DNA of 64,000 nt from DATBGE01 sp036558125 (lineage in GTDB: Bacteria; Gemmatimonadota; Gemmatimonadetes; Gemmatimonadales; GWC2-71-9). Below the pieces are notes generated by a model. It was not told the DNA's origin, ran no database searches, and was given only the letters and a program-made list of their open reading frames with translations. The stretch spans positions 53,663 to 117,662 of the forward strand of contig DATBGE010000146.1 in NCBI GenBank assembly GCA_036558125.1. Reading direction: 5' to 3'. Shown one piece after another: positions 42,358 through 50,281 of this stretch (position 1 is the stretch's first letter; every line of letters starts with the position of its first letter). The position numbers and the translations under genes were made by a program.

Positions 42358-43149
42358 TCAGCGAACCCGGGACTGACCGTAGCGCAAGGCGAGCAGGAGC
42401 CCGAACGAGAGCAGGATCAGGAGTACCGATAGGGTGATTGCCGCGCCGAGGTCGTGCTGCATTTCGACATAAACCGCGAGCGGCATAGTCTGGGTGACAC
42501 CGGGGAGGTTTCCGGCGAAGGTGATTGTGGCCCCGAATTCTCCCAGGGCACGGGCGCATGCCATCGCGGTTCCGGCCAGGACCGAAGGGAGGCTCAGGGG
42601 CAGCACCACTCGGAAGAACGAGTAGAACTCACCGGCGCCGAGTGTCGCCGCGACTTCGCGATATCGGTGTTCAACCGTCGCAAAACCTGCTCTTGCCGGT
42701 CCGATAAAGAACGGCGTGGCCATGAACGCCTGGGCGACAACAACGGCGGCTGTGGTAAACGGCAGCGACACACCCCACGCCCCAAGCGATTTGCCCAGCA
42801 ATCCGGCTCGGCCGAAGGTGAGCAAGAGAATCAGCCCGGCCACCGTGGGCGGAATGACCATCGGTAACTGGACCAGAACCTCGAGAACGCGCTTCCCCGG
42901 AAACTCCCTGCTCGCCAGGAGGTAGGCGGTCGGGAGCCCCAGCATCAAAATGAGCGCTGTCGCGAGCAGGCTGGTTTCGAGACTCAGCCAGAGGGCCTGC
43001 TGGATCTCCGGTCGGCCAAGACGGGTAATGAGCTCACCGGGAGGAGTGCGGAAGAGAAGCGAGATGACAGGTAGGACGAGAAGGAAAACGAGTCCACCGA
43101 CAGCGAGCCCGACCAGAGCCCGAACACCAATGGTGCGAAGAAGCCTCAT
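42358..43149 (-). CDS. modB: Molybdate ABC transporter permease ModB
   Basis: 263 residues and about five or six membrane helices. The coupling-helix EAA region is REVAATLGAGEFYSFFRVVLPLSLPSVLAGTAMACARALGEFGATITFAGN, whose ALGEFGATI tail is typical of ModB/CysT-type permeases. It overlaps modA by 4 bp. Confidence 0.93.
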   Translation of the reverse strand: MRLLRTIGVRALVGLAVGGLVFLLVLPVISLLFRTPPGELITRLGRPEIQQALWLSLETSLLATALILMLGLPTAYLLASREFPGKRVLEVLVQLPMVIPPTVAGLILLLTFGRAGLLGKSLGAWGVSLPFTTAAVVVAQAFMATPFFIGPARAGFATVEHRYREVAATLGAGEFYSFFRVVLPLSLPSVLAGTAMACARALGEFGATITFAGNLPGVTQTMPLAVYVEMQHDLGAAITLSVLLILLSFGLLLALRYGQSRVR

Positions 43150-43961
43150 TGAGAGAGCTGGCCCGTGGGTTCGACGGCCATGAACCCGGACTTCTTCAGC
43201 TCCGCTTGTCCCGTCGCCGATCCCACCAGCTCAACAAACGCCTGGGCCATTTGAGGAAAAGCTGACCTGCGGATCACGGCGATTGGATAGAGGGCAATAA
43301 CGTTGGCCGCCGCCGGAATCGGGAGGACACCCACCTGCGCCGCTCCGGGTCCCGTGACGTCAGAACGGTACACGACACCGGCGTCCGCTTCCCCAAGCTG
43401 AACCTTCGCGACGACCCCCTTCACGTTGTCCTCGTAGCTAGCCACGTTTGCCAAGACCTGTTGCCCGATTTGGGGGCCGTACCCGAGTTGTGTGGCAAGC
43501 TTCTCGAGCATCTGCCGGGTGTACTTCCCCGCCGGAACCGCTTCCGCGGCGATCACGACCTTAACGCCTGAGCGCGAGAGATCCTGCAGTCGTTTGATGC
43601 CGGCCGGATTGGCCCTCGGCACAATTACTACGAGGACGTTCTCGGCAAACACGACTGGCTCACCTTCCACCAATCCGCTGTCTTTGGCTATCTGCATCAT
43701 GCGCTCGTCCGCCGAGGCGAAGACATCAGCCTTCGCCCCCTGCTGGATTTGCAGAACCAGTTGCTGGGAGCCAGCGAAGTTGAACCGGACGGTGGTCCCG
43801 GGATGGGACTGTTCGAAGGTCTTGCCCAGACGGGAAAACGGCTCGGTGAGGGACGCTGCCGCAAACACCGTGAGCGTCGTGGCCTGCTGTGCCGCAGCTG
43901 GCGAGACGGAGAGGCAAAGCAGGGCAACAGAAAGAGCAGTGGGGTGCGACCCGCGTTTCAT
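43146..43961 (-). CDS. modA: Molybdate-binding periplasmic protein ModA
   Basis: 271 residues. The signal peptide ends SPAAAQQ. The mature start LTVFAAASLTEPFSRLGKTFEQSHPGTTVRFNFAGSQQLVLQIQQGAKADVFASAD holds the oxyanion-binding serines and the ADVFASAD landmark of ModA. It delivers molybdate (or tungstate) to ModBC. It overlaps the upstream regulator gene by 4 bp. Confidence 0.94.
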   Translation of the reverse strand: MKRGSHPTALSVALLCLSVSPAAAQQATTLTVFAAASLTEPFSRLGKTFEQSHPGTTVRFNFAGSQQLVLQIQQGAKADVFASADERMMQIAKDSGLVEGEPVVFAENVLVVIVPRANPAGIKRLQDLSRSGVKVVIAAEAVPAGKYTRQMLEKLATQLGYGPQIGQQVLANVASYEDNVKGVVAKVQLGEADAGVVYRSDVTGPGAAQVGVLPIPAAANVIALYPIAVIRRSAFPQMAQAFVELVGSATGQAELKKSGFMAVEPTGQLSQ

Positions 43962-44341
43962 TTCCCGATCATGACCTCGGTGGACTTGATGACTGCGAAA
44001 ACCTCGTCGCCCACTTTCAATCCCATCCGTTCGACCGAGTTCCTCGTGATGATCGAGACCAACTCCTGATCGCCGATCCGAAGGCGTATCTCCGCCATGA
44101 CACCGTCGACGTGCAGGGAGGCGATGCGACCGCGAAGCCGGTTTCGGGCGCTAAGGTCCTGGACTGGTGCTGGAGCGCTTTCACCTGGGCTTCCGAGGAG
44201 CGCTTCGATCTTCGCACGGGAGAAGAGCCATTTGCGGCCCACACGACTCGCTGGGAGTTTGCCGTCGCGAGCCAATGTCTGAACTCGCTTCTTGTTGAGC
44301 CGAAGCAGAGCGGCGACCTCTTCCACGCCTAGTGTATCCAT
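43958..44341 (-). CDS. HTH-TOBE (Mop) molybdate-responsive regulator
   Basis: 127 residues. An excisionase/MerR-like HTH (LGVEEVAALLRLNKKRVQTLARDGKLPASRVGRKWLFSRAKIEALL) is joined to one Mop/TOBE domain (ARNRLRGRIASLHVDGVMAEIRLRIGDQELVSIITRNSVERMGLKVGDEVFAVIKSTEVMI). This differs from E. coli ModE, which has a winged HTH and two Mop domains, but should do the same job: bind molybdate and control the mod operon. It is the first gene of that operon. Confidence 0.88.
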   Translation of the reverse strand: MDTLGVEEVAALLRLNKKRVQTLARDGKLPASRVGRKWLFSRAKIEALLGSPGESAPAPVQDLSARNRLRGRIASLHVDGVMAEIRLRIGDQELVSIITRNSVERMGLKVGDEVFAVIKSTEVMIGK

Positions 44342-44355
44342 ATTGGCCGTTTGTT

Positions 44356-44368
44356 GGCTATTATAGCC
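44356..44368 (-). promoter_or_regulatory. Palindrome containing the -10 of the mod operon
   Basis: On the minus strand GGCTATAATAGCC is a perfect palindrome about an A and contains a consensus TATAAT. It lies 15 bp upstream of the regulator ATG. A protein bound there would block RNA polymerase, so it is a good candidate operator for the encoded HTH-TOBE protein. Confidence 0.5.
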
Positions 44369-44553
44369 CCTTAAAGGGTCCTAGCAAGCGCGCCTAGGCC
44401 TCCTGGGTCAATCCTCCCCACTTATGGCCGAAGGATGCGATCGATTGGCGTCCACCTTTGAAACGTAGCCGGCTAACGCCTTTGACCCCATGGTAGTCCC
44501 AGAAATGTGGCCTCCGCACCGCAATGAGGTCGTGATGAGGCCCGCAAGGGGGG

Positions 44554-44750
44554 CTGGACAGGGGGTGGGGGGGGTGAGCTAGACTGGGCTTGCGGCCCCT
44601 GTCCAGCAGGGGGCGTGTTTGCATCCTCCGACCGAGCGGAGGGTCCACTCCTCACAGCTGACTCTCTCCTTGAGCTGTGGGGCCCCCAGTAGCGGGGGGG
44701 GCGAGGCCAATCTTCCCTGACAGGCTTCTCGGGCTGTCACGGGGGGGCCA
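44554..44750 (+). ncRNA. Structured G-rich leader upstream of the saccharopine-reductase-like gene (candidate cis-regulatory RNA)
   Basis: The 445 bp between the mod operon and the 44787 gene hold no convincing gene but several nested dyads on the plus strand: CTGGACAGGGG (44554-44564) with CCCCTGTCCAG (44596-44606), perfect over 11 bp; CCTCCG/CGGAGG at 44625-44642; and TGACAG/CTGTCA at about 44725-44748. Runs of 7-8 G lie inside and after the first dyad. I could not match it to a known riboswitch. Confidence 0.35.
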
Positions 44751-44786
44751 GACCGAGTCCCGCACCAACAATGAAAAGAGGAGTTT

Positions 44787-46019
44787 GTGAACGTCCTGGT
44801 GTTGGGAGCCGGCGCGGTGGGGACCGTGTCCGCCCTGAAATTCGCGCAGCATCCCATGGTGACCAGGCTGGTCATCGCGGATGCTGTCCCTGGTCGAGCC
44901 CAGCTGCTCGCCGACCGCATTGGAAGCCCGCGCGTGAGCGCCATGACGCTCGACGCCGGAAACCGTAGTGATCTCGCCCGAGCCATTCGCGAAACCGGTA
45001 CGACCATCCTGCTGAACGCTGCCCTTCCGGCCACCAACCTGGTCGTGATGCGGGCGTGTCTTGATGGCGGATGCGACTACATCGACATGGCCAGCGGCGG
45101 AGCCGCCATGGATGGCACCCCGAAACTTCCCGACCAGTTCGCCCTCGACCACGAGTTCAAGGCCGCGGGACGTCTGGCAATCCTGGGAATGGGGGCTGAT
45201 CCGGGAACCAGTAACGTCTACGCCGCGTACGCCGCCAAGCACCTGCTCGATACGGTGACTGAGCTGCGGGTACGGGACGGCGACAATTCTGTCTGCCAGG
45301 GCCACGATGGATTCCTGGCCGCCTTTAGTCCGTGGGTCTTCATCGACGAGTGCCTCTGCGGCGCCATCTCCTGGCGCGATGGGACCTATCACCTCGAGGA
45401 GCCGCTCTCCGGTTTCGAGCCCTTCAACTTCCCGGAGCTCGGGGTTCTCAATACCTACTACGTCGACCACGAAGAGGCCCGCACCCTGCCGATGTTCTTT
45501 CCCGGCCTGACGGTGGCGGACTTCAAGCTGTGCATGGACGATGTGACCTGGCAGACCCTGCGGGTCTTGAAGCAGATGGGACTCTCCCGGACCGACAAGG
45601 TGCGGGTGGGAGACACCGCGGTTTCACCGCGCGATGTCGTCGTCGCCCTGTTGCCTCAGCCTGGCGATCTCGCCGGAAGGATGCGGGGAAAGACCTGCGT
45701 TGGCACGATGGCGCGCGGAATTCGCAACGGGCAGGAACGCAGCTTCTACATCTATAATGTGACCGACCACGAGAAGGTCCATGCCGAACTTGGAGTTCAG
45801 GCCACGGCCTACCAGACCGGAGTTCCTCCGGTCATCGCGGCCGAGTTGATGGCTAATGGTCGTTGGAGCGGAGTCGGCGTCATGTCTCCCGAGCAGTTCG
45901 ATCCCGATCCCTTCCTGGCCCGCCTCGGCGCCATGGGAATGCCCTGGCACGTCCGGGATGAGGACACGGGGAAGGTCGATGCGGTTGAGGTGGATTTCGC
46001 CGAACCGGTAGCGGCGTAA
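44787..46019 (+). CDS. Saccharopine dehydrogenase/carboxynorspermidine synthase-family reductase
   Basis: 410 residues from GTG 44787, with AGAGGAG 7 bp upstream. The N-terminal Rossmann motif MNVLVLGAGAVGTVSALKFAQ is followed by CDYIDMASGG and LGMGADPGTSNVYAAYAAKHLLD, both typical of the family. YYVDHEEARTLPMFFPGLTVADFKL is the substrate-domain region. Members join an amino acid and an aldehyde or keto acid by reductive condensation (lysine or polyamine pathways). The exact substrate is unknown. No NspC-type decarboxylase is adjacent. Confidence 0.85.
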   Translation: MNVLVLGAGAVGTVSALKFAQHPMVTRLVIADAVPGRAQLLADRIGSPRVSAMTLDAGNRSDLARAIRETGTTILLNAALPATNLVVMRACLDGGCDYIDMASGGAAMDGTPKLPDQFALDHEFKAAGRLAILGMGADPGTSNVYAAYAAKHLLDTVTELRVRDGDNSVCQGHDGFLAAFSPWVFIDECLCGAISWRDGTYHLEEPLSGFEPFNFPELGVLNTYYVDHEEARTLPMFFPGLTVADFKLCMDDVTWQTLRVLKQMGLSRTDKVRVGDTAVSPRDVVVALLPQPGDLAGRMRGKTCVGTMARGIRNGQERSFYIYNVTDHEKVHAELGVQATAYQTGVPPVIAAELMANGRWSGVGVMSPEQFDPDPFLARLGAMGMPWHVRDEDTGKVDAVEVDFAEPVAA

Positions 46020-46065
46020 GCCGGGGCCATCCGCTATCGGTGACGGGTCTGTGAAGGCTCCGCCG

Positions 46066-46103
46066 ACACGAAGCCCTCCGCGACGGCGGAGGGCTTCGTG
46101 TTT
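46066..46103. terminator. Bidirectional intrinsic terminator
   Basis: ACACGAAGCCCTCCGC pairs with GCGGAGGGCTTCGTGT around a short GAC-type loop, about 16 bp of perfect stem, followed by TTTCC. It lies between the converging reductase and PAP2 genes. Confidence 0.88.
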
Positions 46104-46112
46104 CCGGAGGGT

Positions 46113-46916
46113 CTAGAACTGGATGGACATTGACGCCGAGGCGCCATTGGGGGTGGCGAGGAAATGGGGCTGGCCCAGGCCGAAGATGGTCCATTTGCCA
46201 TCCATGATCATGGCGCTGGTAATTCCTACTGCGGCCCCGCCCAGCACGTCGCTCAGCCAGTGCTTGTTGTCGTTGATGCGGGACCAACCAGTGAGCGATG
46301 CAGCACTGAAGAGCCCGATCTGGGCCGGCAGGAAATGCACCTCATTGCTGACCGAGGTGGCAAGGGCGAATGCCATCGCGGTGTGTCCTGAAGGGAAAGC
46401 ATCGTTGCCGGAGAACGGCTCGAACTCATCCGGATCGGTGGTGGCGTTGGGACGTTTCCGGCCCACGACCTGCTTGATAATGGTGTTCGTCGCTCCTGCC
46501 GTGAGTAGCGAACCCGTGATGCGTCCACCTGCCCTGGCGATATCGTCATCGCCGGCAATCAAGCCTGTCAGAAGGGTTCCCAGGCCAACGGTAGCATAAA
46601 CCTCGGGCTGGCCCATGTGCCTGAATACTTTCGCGACGTCATCCTTGGTCTCCGTCCGGTGATTCTGGCTGTAATCCCGGACCTCGTCGTCCAGAAAACC
46701 GCTCAGCGCTACGACTCCGGCTACCGCCGCTGCTTCATACCACTGTATCGCATGCGGCTCAGCACCGGATCCGCCGCTGCCGGATCGCCGTTTCATGGAT
46801 GACTGGGCAAATGGACTCACCCAGGCCTCGAAATGCGTAGGCTCCCTCGGCACCTGCGCAAATAGAGACGCAGGCACGAAAGTGACTGTTAGTGACCAGC
46901 AGATCAGGTTGCGCAT
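46113..46916 (-). CDS. PAP2-family phosphatase
   Basis: 267 residues. Signal peptide MRNLICWSLTVTFVPASLFAQ. All three acid-phosphatase motifs are present: KQVVGRKRPN, FPSGHTAMA and SRINDNKHWLSDVLGG. It dephosphorylates lipid phosphates such as undecaprenyl pyrophosphate, phosphatidylglycerophosphate or lipid A. The C-terminus ends in alternating residues with terminal Phe (ASMSIQF), as in outer-membrane proteins, so outer-membrane location is possible. Confidence 0.88.
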   Translation of the reverse strand: MRNLICWSLTVTFVPASLFAQVPREPTHFEAWVSPFAQSSMKRRSGSGGSGAEPHAIQWYEAAAVAGVVALSGFLDDEVRDYSQNHRTETKDDVAKVFRHMGQPEVYATVGLGTLLTGLIAGDDDIARAGGRITGSLLTAGATNTIIKQVVGRKRPNATTDPDEFEPFSGNDAFPSGHTAMAFALATSVSNEVHFLPAQIGLFSAASLTGWSRINDNKHWLSDVLGGAAVGITSAMIMDGKWTIFGLGQPHFLATPNGASASMSIQF

Positions 46917-46980
46917 AGGGGCGGAAATCTACTACCTTCGTGGCCGGCGCGTTTCCCCTAACTCTTTGCCGAGCCTATCG

Positions 46981-47349
46981 ATGCGTCGCACCATCCCGAT
47001 TCTCCTCGGACTTATCGCAAGCCTCGCTTGTCGCGACTACAACTTGGAGCGCCATGTTGCGGGTCAGGCTGGGCTGGTCCCGGCTGACAAGTTCGCCAGC
47101 TATGGCCGCGAGCAGGCCATCGCCGTCGCGATCGGCCGGGAATTCGCTCGGCCCTATAACTCCGGTCCCGAGGCGCAGGCGGAGATCGCCACGACCTACG
47201 CGCGGAACAAGTTTGGCGCGGACATCGTTGATATTACGCCCGACCCGCTGGGACATCGCCTCACGGTGACGTTCAAGAGCGGCTGGCGGACGGCGATCGT
47301 CCCAATCGACGACGGAAAGACCGGGGACGAAACTAGGGTCCCATCCTGA
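46981..47349 (+). CDS. Small predicted lipoprotein
   Basis: 122 residues from ATG 46981. A lipobox ends IASLAC (Cys17), followed by RDYNLERHVAGQAGLVPADKFASYGREQAIAVAIGREFARPY. No family is recognised. An upstream in-frame start at 46795 lies within the divergent PAP2 gene and is rejected. Its stop overlaps the CTG start of cutA. Confidence 0.65.
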   Translation: MRRTIPILLGLIASLACRDYNLERHVAGQAGLVPADKFASYGREQAIAVAIGREFARPYNSGPEAQAEIATTYARNKFGADIVDITPDPLGHRLTVTFKSGWRTAIVPIDDGKTGDETRVPS

Positions 47350-47672
47350 CGGCGCTACTTCAAGTCACTACCACGGTTCCTTCGAAGGAGCTGGCGCGTC
47401 GCATCGCAGATACGGTCGTCGCTGAGCGGCTTGCGGCATGCGCTCAAATATTCGGTCCCATTACGAGCGTATATCGCTGGCAGGGAGCGATAGAGGAAGC
47501 CTCCGAGTGGTATTGCCTGCTCAAGACCAGCGCGGTCGCTTATCCCGGTCTCGAAGCTCGCATTCGTTCGCTCCACCCGTACGAAGTACCGGAAATCGTC
47601 GCAACCCCGATAGTAGCGGCCGCCGAACGCTACGCGGCGTGGATCGCCGAGGAAGTAAGGAGTGAGGAGTAA
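47346..47672 (+). CDS. cutA: CutA1 divalent-cation tolerance protein with non-canonical CTG start
   Basis: 108 residues. The frame has no ATG, GTG or TTG before the conserved region. TAG at 47334 blocks it upstream, leaving CTG 47346, which overlaps the lipoprotein stop as CTGA. LLQVTTTVPSKELARRIADTVVAERLAACAQIFGPITSVYRWQGAIEEASEWYCLLKTS and HPYEVPEIVATPIVAAAERYAAWI are textbook CutA1, a trimeric ferredoxin-like protein. The last residues (VRSEE) are encoded by the start of repeat locus F. This gene is easily missed by automated calling. Confidence 0.88.
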   Translation: MTALLQVTTTVPSKELARRIADTVVAERLAACAQIFGPITSVYRWQGAIEEASEWYCLLKTSAVAYPGLEARIRSLHPYEVPEIVATPIVAAAERYAAWIAEEVRSEE

Positions 47673-47775
47673 GGTGTAAGCAGCTGGACACAAGAAACGT
47701 CCCCTGCTTACCTCTCACACCTCACTCCTCGCTCCTCACTCCTTACTCCCTTTACGCCTCACGCTTCACTCCATC
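47656..47775. repeat. Degenerate heptamer array with inverted arms (locus F)
   Basis: Left arm TAAGGAG, TGAGGAG, TAAGGTG, TAAGCAG (47656-47683). Right arm from 47704 CTGCTTA, CCTCTCA, CACCTCA, CTCCTCG, CTCCTCA, CTCCTTA, CTCCCTT, TACGCCT, CACGCTT, CACTCCA. The arms are reverse complements of each other with few changes, around a 20-bp loop. The array overlaps the cutA end and stops 10 bp before mgtE. Confidence 0.8.
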
Positions 47776-47785
47776 CGGGGATCCC

Positions 47786-49177
47786 ATGCCCGCTCGCCCC
47801 GATGCTCCGCTCGCGGAGTACCTCTACCTGCTCGCCGGCGATCCGGAAGACTTCGTCGCCGCCTGTGCCGACCTTCTCCCCGCCGACATCGTCGAGGCCC
47901 TGAACGACCTCCCGCCTGATGCAGCGTCGAAGGTGGTGAGCGCTCTCCCCTTCCATACCGCGGTAGAAGTCTTCGACCAGCCTGAGTTGGAGGCGCGGGA
48001 CGAGATTGTCGAGCGGCTGCCGGACGATATCGCAGCCCCGCTGGTGCAGGCAATGTCAGCAGACCAGCAGGTGCGGCTCTTCCGGAGCATCAAGGGCTCG
48101 GACCGGGCCCGGTTGGGCTACTGTCTCGATGCGCCCACCCGGGATCAGCTCAAGCTGCTCATCAGCTACCCGCCGCAGAGCGCGGGAGGCCTGATGACGA
48201 CGGAGTTTGTCGGCGTCCCCTCGACCTGGACGGCGGCCCAGGTGCGCCAGTATGTGCACGAGGTGGGCAGCGCCAAGGAGACCGTCTACGCCATCTACGT
48301 CCTGGACGAGAAGACCCAGCGTCTCGAGCAGGTCATTTCACTGCGGGAAGTGATGACCGCGGCCGATACGACGCCGGTCAGGGAGATCGGGGACACCCGG
48401 AAACCGGTTACCACCCGCCCTCTCACCGATCGTGAGGAAGTGGCGCGTCTCATCGCCAAGTACAACCTGCTCGCGATACCGGTCGTCGACGAAGCCAATC
48501 ACGTCCTCGGCATCGTCACCGTAGACGACGTGATCGATGCGCTGGTCAAAGAACAAACCGAGGATGTTCAGAAGTTCGGTGGTATGGAGGCGCTCGATCA
48601 GCCCTACATGGAGATCAGTCTGCCGCAGATGATCCGGAAGCGGGCCGGCTGGCTCTGCGCACTCTTCTTGGGGGAAATGCTCACGGCCACCGCCATGGGC
48701 TATTTCGAACATGAGATCGAACGGGCTGTGGTGCTGGCGATCTTCCTGCCGCTCATCATCAGTTCGGGCGGTAACTCGGGCTCTCAGGCCACGTCTCTGA
48801 TCATCCGGGCGATGGCGCTGCGCGAGGTGGGGCTTCGCGACTGGTGGAGGGTCGCTGCACGGGAGATCCCCGCCGGGATCACGCTAGGTGTGATCTTGGG
48901 GATCATCGGCTTCATTCGCATCGTGGCGTGGCAGGACCTGGGCCTCTACGACTACGGCCCGCACTATCTACTGGTCGCGATGACAGTCGGACTGGCACTG
49001 GTGGGGGTCGTCCTTTTCGGCTCGCTGACTGGCTCCATGCTGCCCTTCGTGCTCCGGCGGATCGGCTTTGACCCGGCCAGCGCCTCGGCACCGTTCGTGG
49101 CCACGCTGGTGGATGTCACCGGCCTGATCATCTTCTTCACCGTGGCGCTGGTGGTGCTGAAGGGGACGCTACTCTGA
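47786..49177 (+). CDS. mgtE: MgtE-family magnesium transporter
   Basis: 463 residues. An N-terminal acidic superhelical domain is followed by tandem CBS domains (about 135-260; MTTEFVGVPSTWTAAQVRQYV, LLAIPVVDEANHVLGIVTVDDVIDAL) and five membrane helices with the signature FLPLIISSGGNSGSQATSLIIRAMA. The CBS/N domains gate the Mg2+ channel by sensing cytosolic Mg2+. Confidence 0.94.
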   Translation: MPARPDAPLAEYLYLLAGDPEDFVAACADLLPADIVEALNDLPPDAASKVVSALPFHTAVEVFDQPELEARDEIVERLPDDIAAPLVQAMSADQQVRLFRSIKGSDRARLGYCLDAPTRDQLKLLISYPPQSAGGLMTTEFVGVPSTWTAAQVRQYVHEVGSAKETVYAIYVLDEKTQRLEQVISLREVMTAADTTPVREIGDTRKPVTTRPLTDREEVARLIAKYNLLAIPVVDEANHVLGIVTVDDVIDALVKEQTEDVQKFGGMEALDQPYMEISLPQMIRKRAGWLCALFLGEMLTATAMGYFEHEIERAVVLAIFLPLIISSGGNSGSQATSLIIRAMALREVGLRDWWRVAAREIPAGITLGVILGIIGFIRIVAWQDLGLYDYGPHYLLVAMTVGLALVGVVLFGSLTGSMLPFVLRRIGFDPASASAPFVATLVDVTGLIIFFTVALVVLKGTLL

Positions 49178-49215
49178 GAGTGTCGGGGGAAAGTACTGCG
49201 ACTGAGGCCGTCATC

Positions 49216-49250
49216 ACGTTTCACGCCTTACGTCTCACGTCCCCACGTCC
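49216..49250. repeat. Short degenerate heptamer array after mgtE (locus G)
   Basis: ACGTTTC, ACGCCTT, ACGTCTC, ACGTCCC, CACGTCC, a 7-bp period in the gap between converging mgtE and cheB and reaching into the cheB end. It is similar to the tail of locus F (TACGCCT, CACGCTT). No inverted arm is obvious. Confidence 0.55.
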
Positions 49251-50281
49251 TTCCGCCCCAGCTCTCCCTGTCCGACTTCTTCCAGCACCGCCGCGATCTC
49301 CTGCAGGCTCAGCATCCAGTCCACGCCGCCACGCAACAACGCCGCGCGGGGCATGCCGTAGACGGTACAGCTTGCTTCATTCTCCGCGATGGTGCGACCT
49401 CCGTGAGCGCGAATGATGCTCATCGCCTCCGCCCCATCATCCCCCATCCCCGTCAGCAGGACGCCGAGCACTTTCCCTCGCCTGGCACGGTCGGCTGATT
49501 TCATGAGGACGTCAACGCTTGGAGCATGACGTGCCTCATGCGGCTCGGCGGAGAGCAGTACGGTCAGATTGTGGCTCAACCGAAGCTGGCGTCCCGCCGG
49601 CGCGATCAGGACCCGACCCGGAGCGAGTCGCTCGCCCTCTTTCGCCTCCGCGACCCGTAGCCGGCAAAGGGAATTGAGCCGGTCGGCAAACGGTGCCGTG
49701 AATCCCGCGGGCATATGCTGCACGATTGCCAGCGGCAACGGAAAGGATGCAGGCAGACGTTCAAGGATGTACTGCAATGCGGCGGGCCCGCCGGTGGAGG
49801 CTCCGATCACACACAGCTCACAGTGGCTCAGGTCAACCGCCGGAACTGCCGCCGCGGGACGCCGAACCGCCGGTCGGGGCTCCCGGCTTCCTGGCCGCCA
49901 GGCTCGCAGCCGGTCAACCAGCTCGCGTCCCAGTCCGTCCAGGTCCATCAGGTTGATGGCCGTCTTGTCGATGAAATCCGCCGCGCCCAGGCTCAAAGCC
50001 TCGAGGGTTGCCGCGGCGCCGTCCCTGGTATGCGCCGAGAGCATGATCACGTGGAGGCTCGGGCGCCATCCCAGGAGGGCCCGCAGGGTGGCCAGGCCGT
50101 CCATCCCATGCATGGCCACATCGAGCGTTACGACATCGGGGTCCGCAGCGGGGATTCGTTCGAGCGCCTCATGACCATTCGCGGCTTCTCCCACGACCTG
50201 GCACTCAGGCTGACCTGAGAGCACCCGGGTCAGTGCCTTGCGGATAAAGGCCGAGTCATCAACCACGAATACCCGGATCAC
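49235..50281 (-). CDS. cheB: Chemotaxis protein-glutamate methylesterase CheB
   Basis: 348 residues. REC (RVFVVDDSAFIRK, VVTLDVAMHGMDG with phospho-Asp) is joined by a linker to the methylesterase domain, with Ser in IGASTGGPAAL, His in VQHMPAGFTAPFADRL and Asp in LLTGMGDDGAEAM. It removes receptor methyl groups for adaptation. It is last in the che operon and overlaps cheR by 4 bp. Confidence 0.95.
   Translation of the reverse strand: MIRVFVVDDSAFIRKALTRVLSGQPECQVVGEAANGHEALERIPAADPDVVTLDVAMHGMDGLATLRALLGWRPSLHVIMLSAHTRDGAAATLEALSLGAADFIDKTAINLMDLDGLGRELVDRLRAWRPGSREPRPAVRRPAAAVPAVDLSHCELCVIGASTGGPAALQYILERLPASFPLPLAIVQHMPAGFTAPFADRLNSLCRLRVAEAKEGERLAPGRVLIAPAGRQLRLSHNLTVLLSAEPHEARHAPSVDVLMKSADRARRGKVLGVLLTGMGDDGAEAMSIIRAHGGRTIAENEASCTVYGMPRAALLRGGVDWMLSLQEIAAVLEEVGQGELGRKDVGT

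Noticed and set aside
44400..44786. Lysine riboswitch upstream of the saccharopine-reductase-like gene
   Set aside because: Signature lysine-element sequences were not seen. Only generic dyads and G runs are present.
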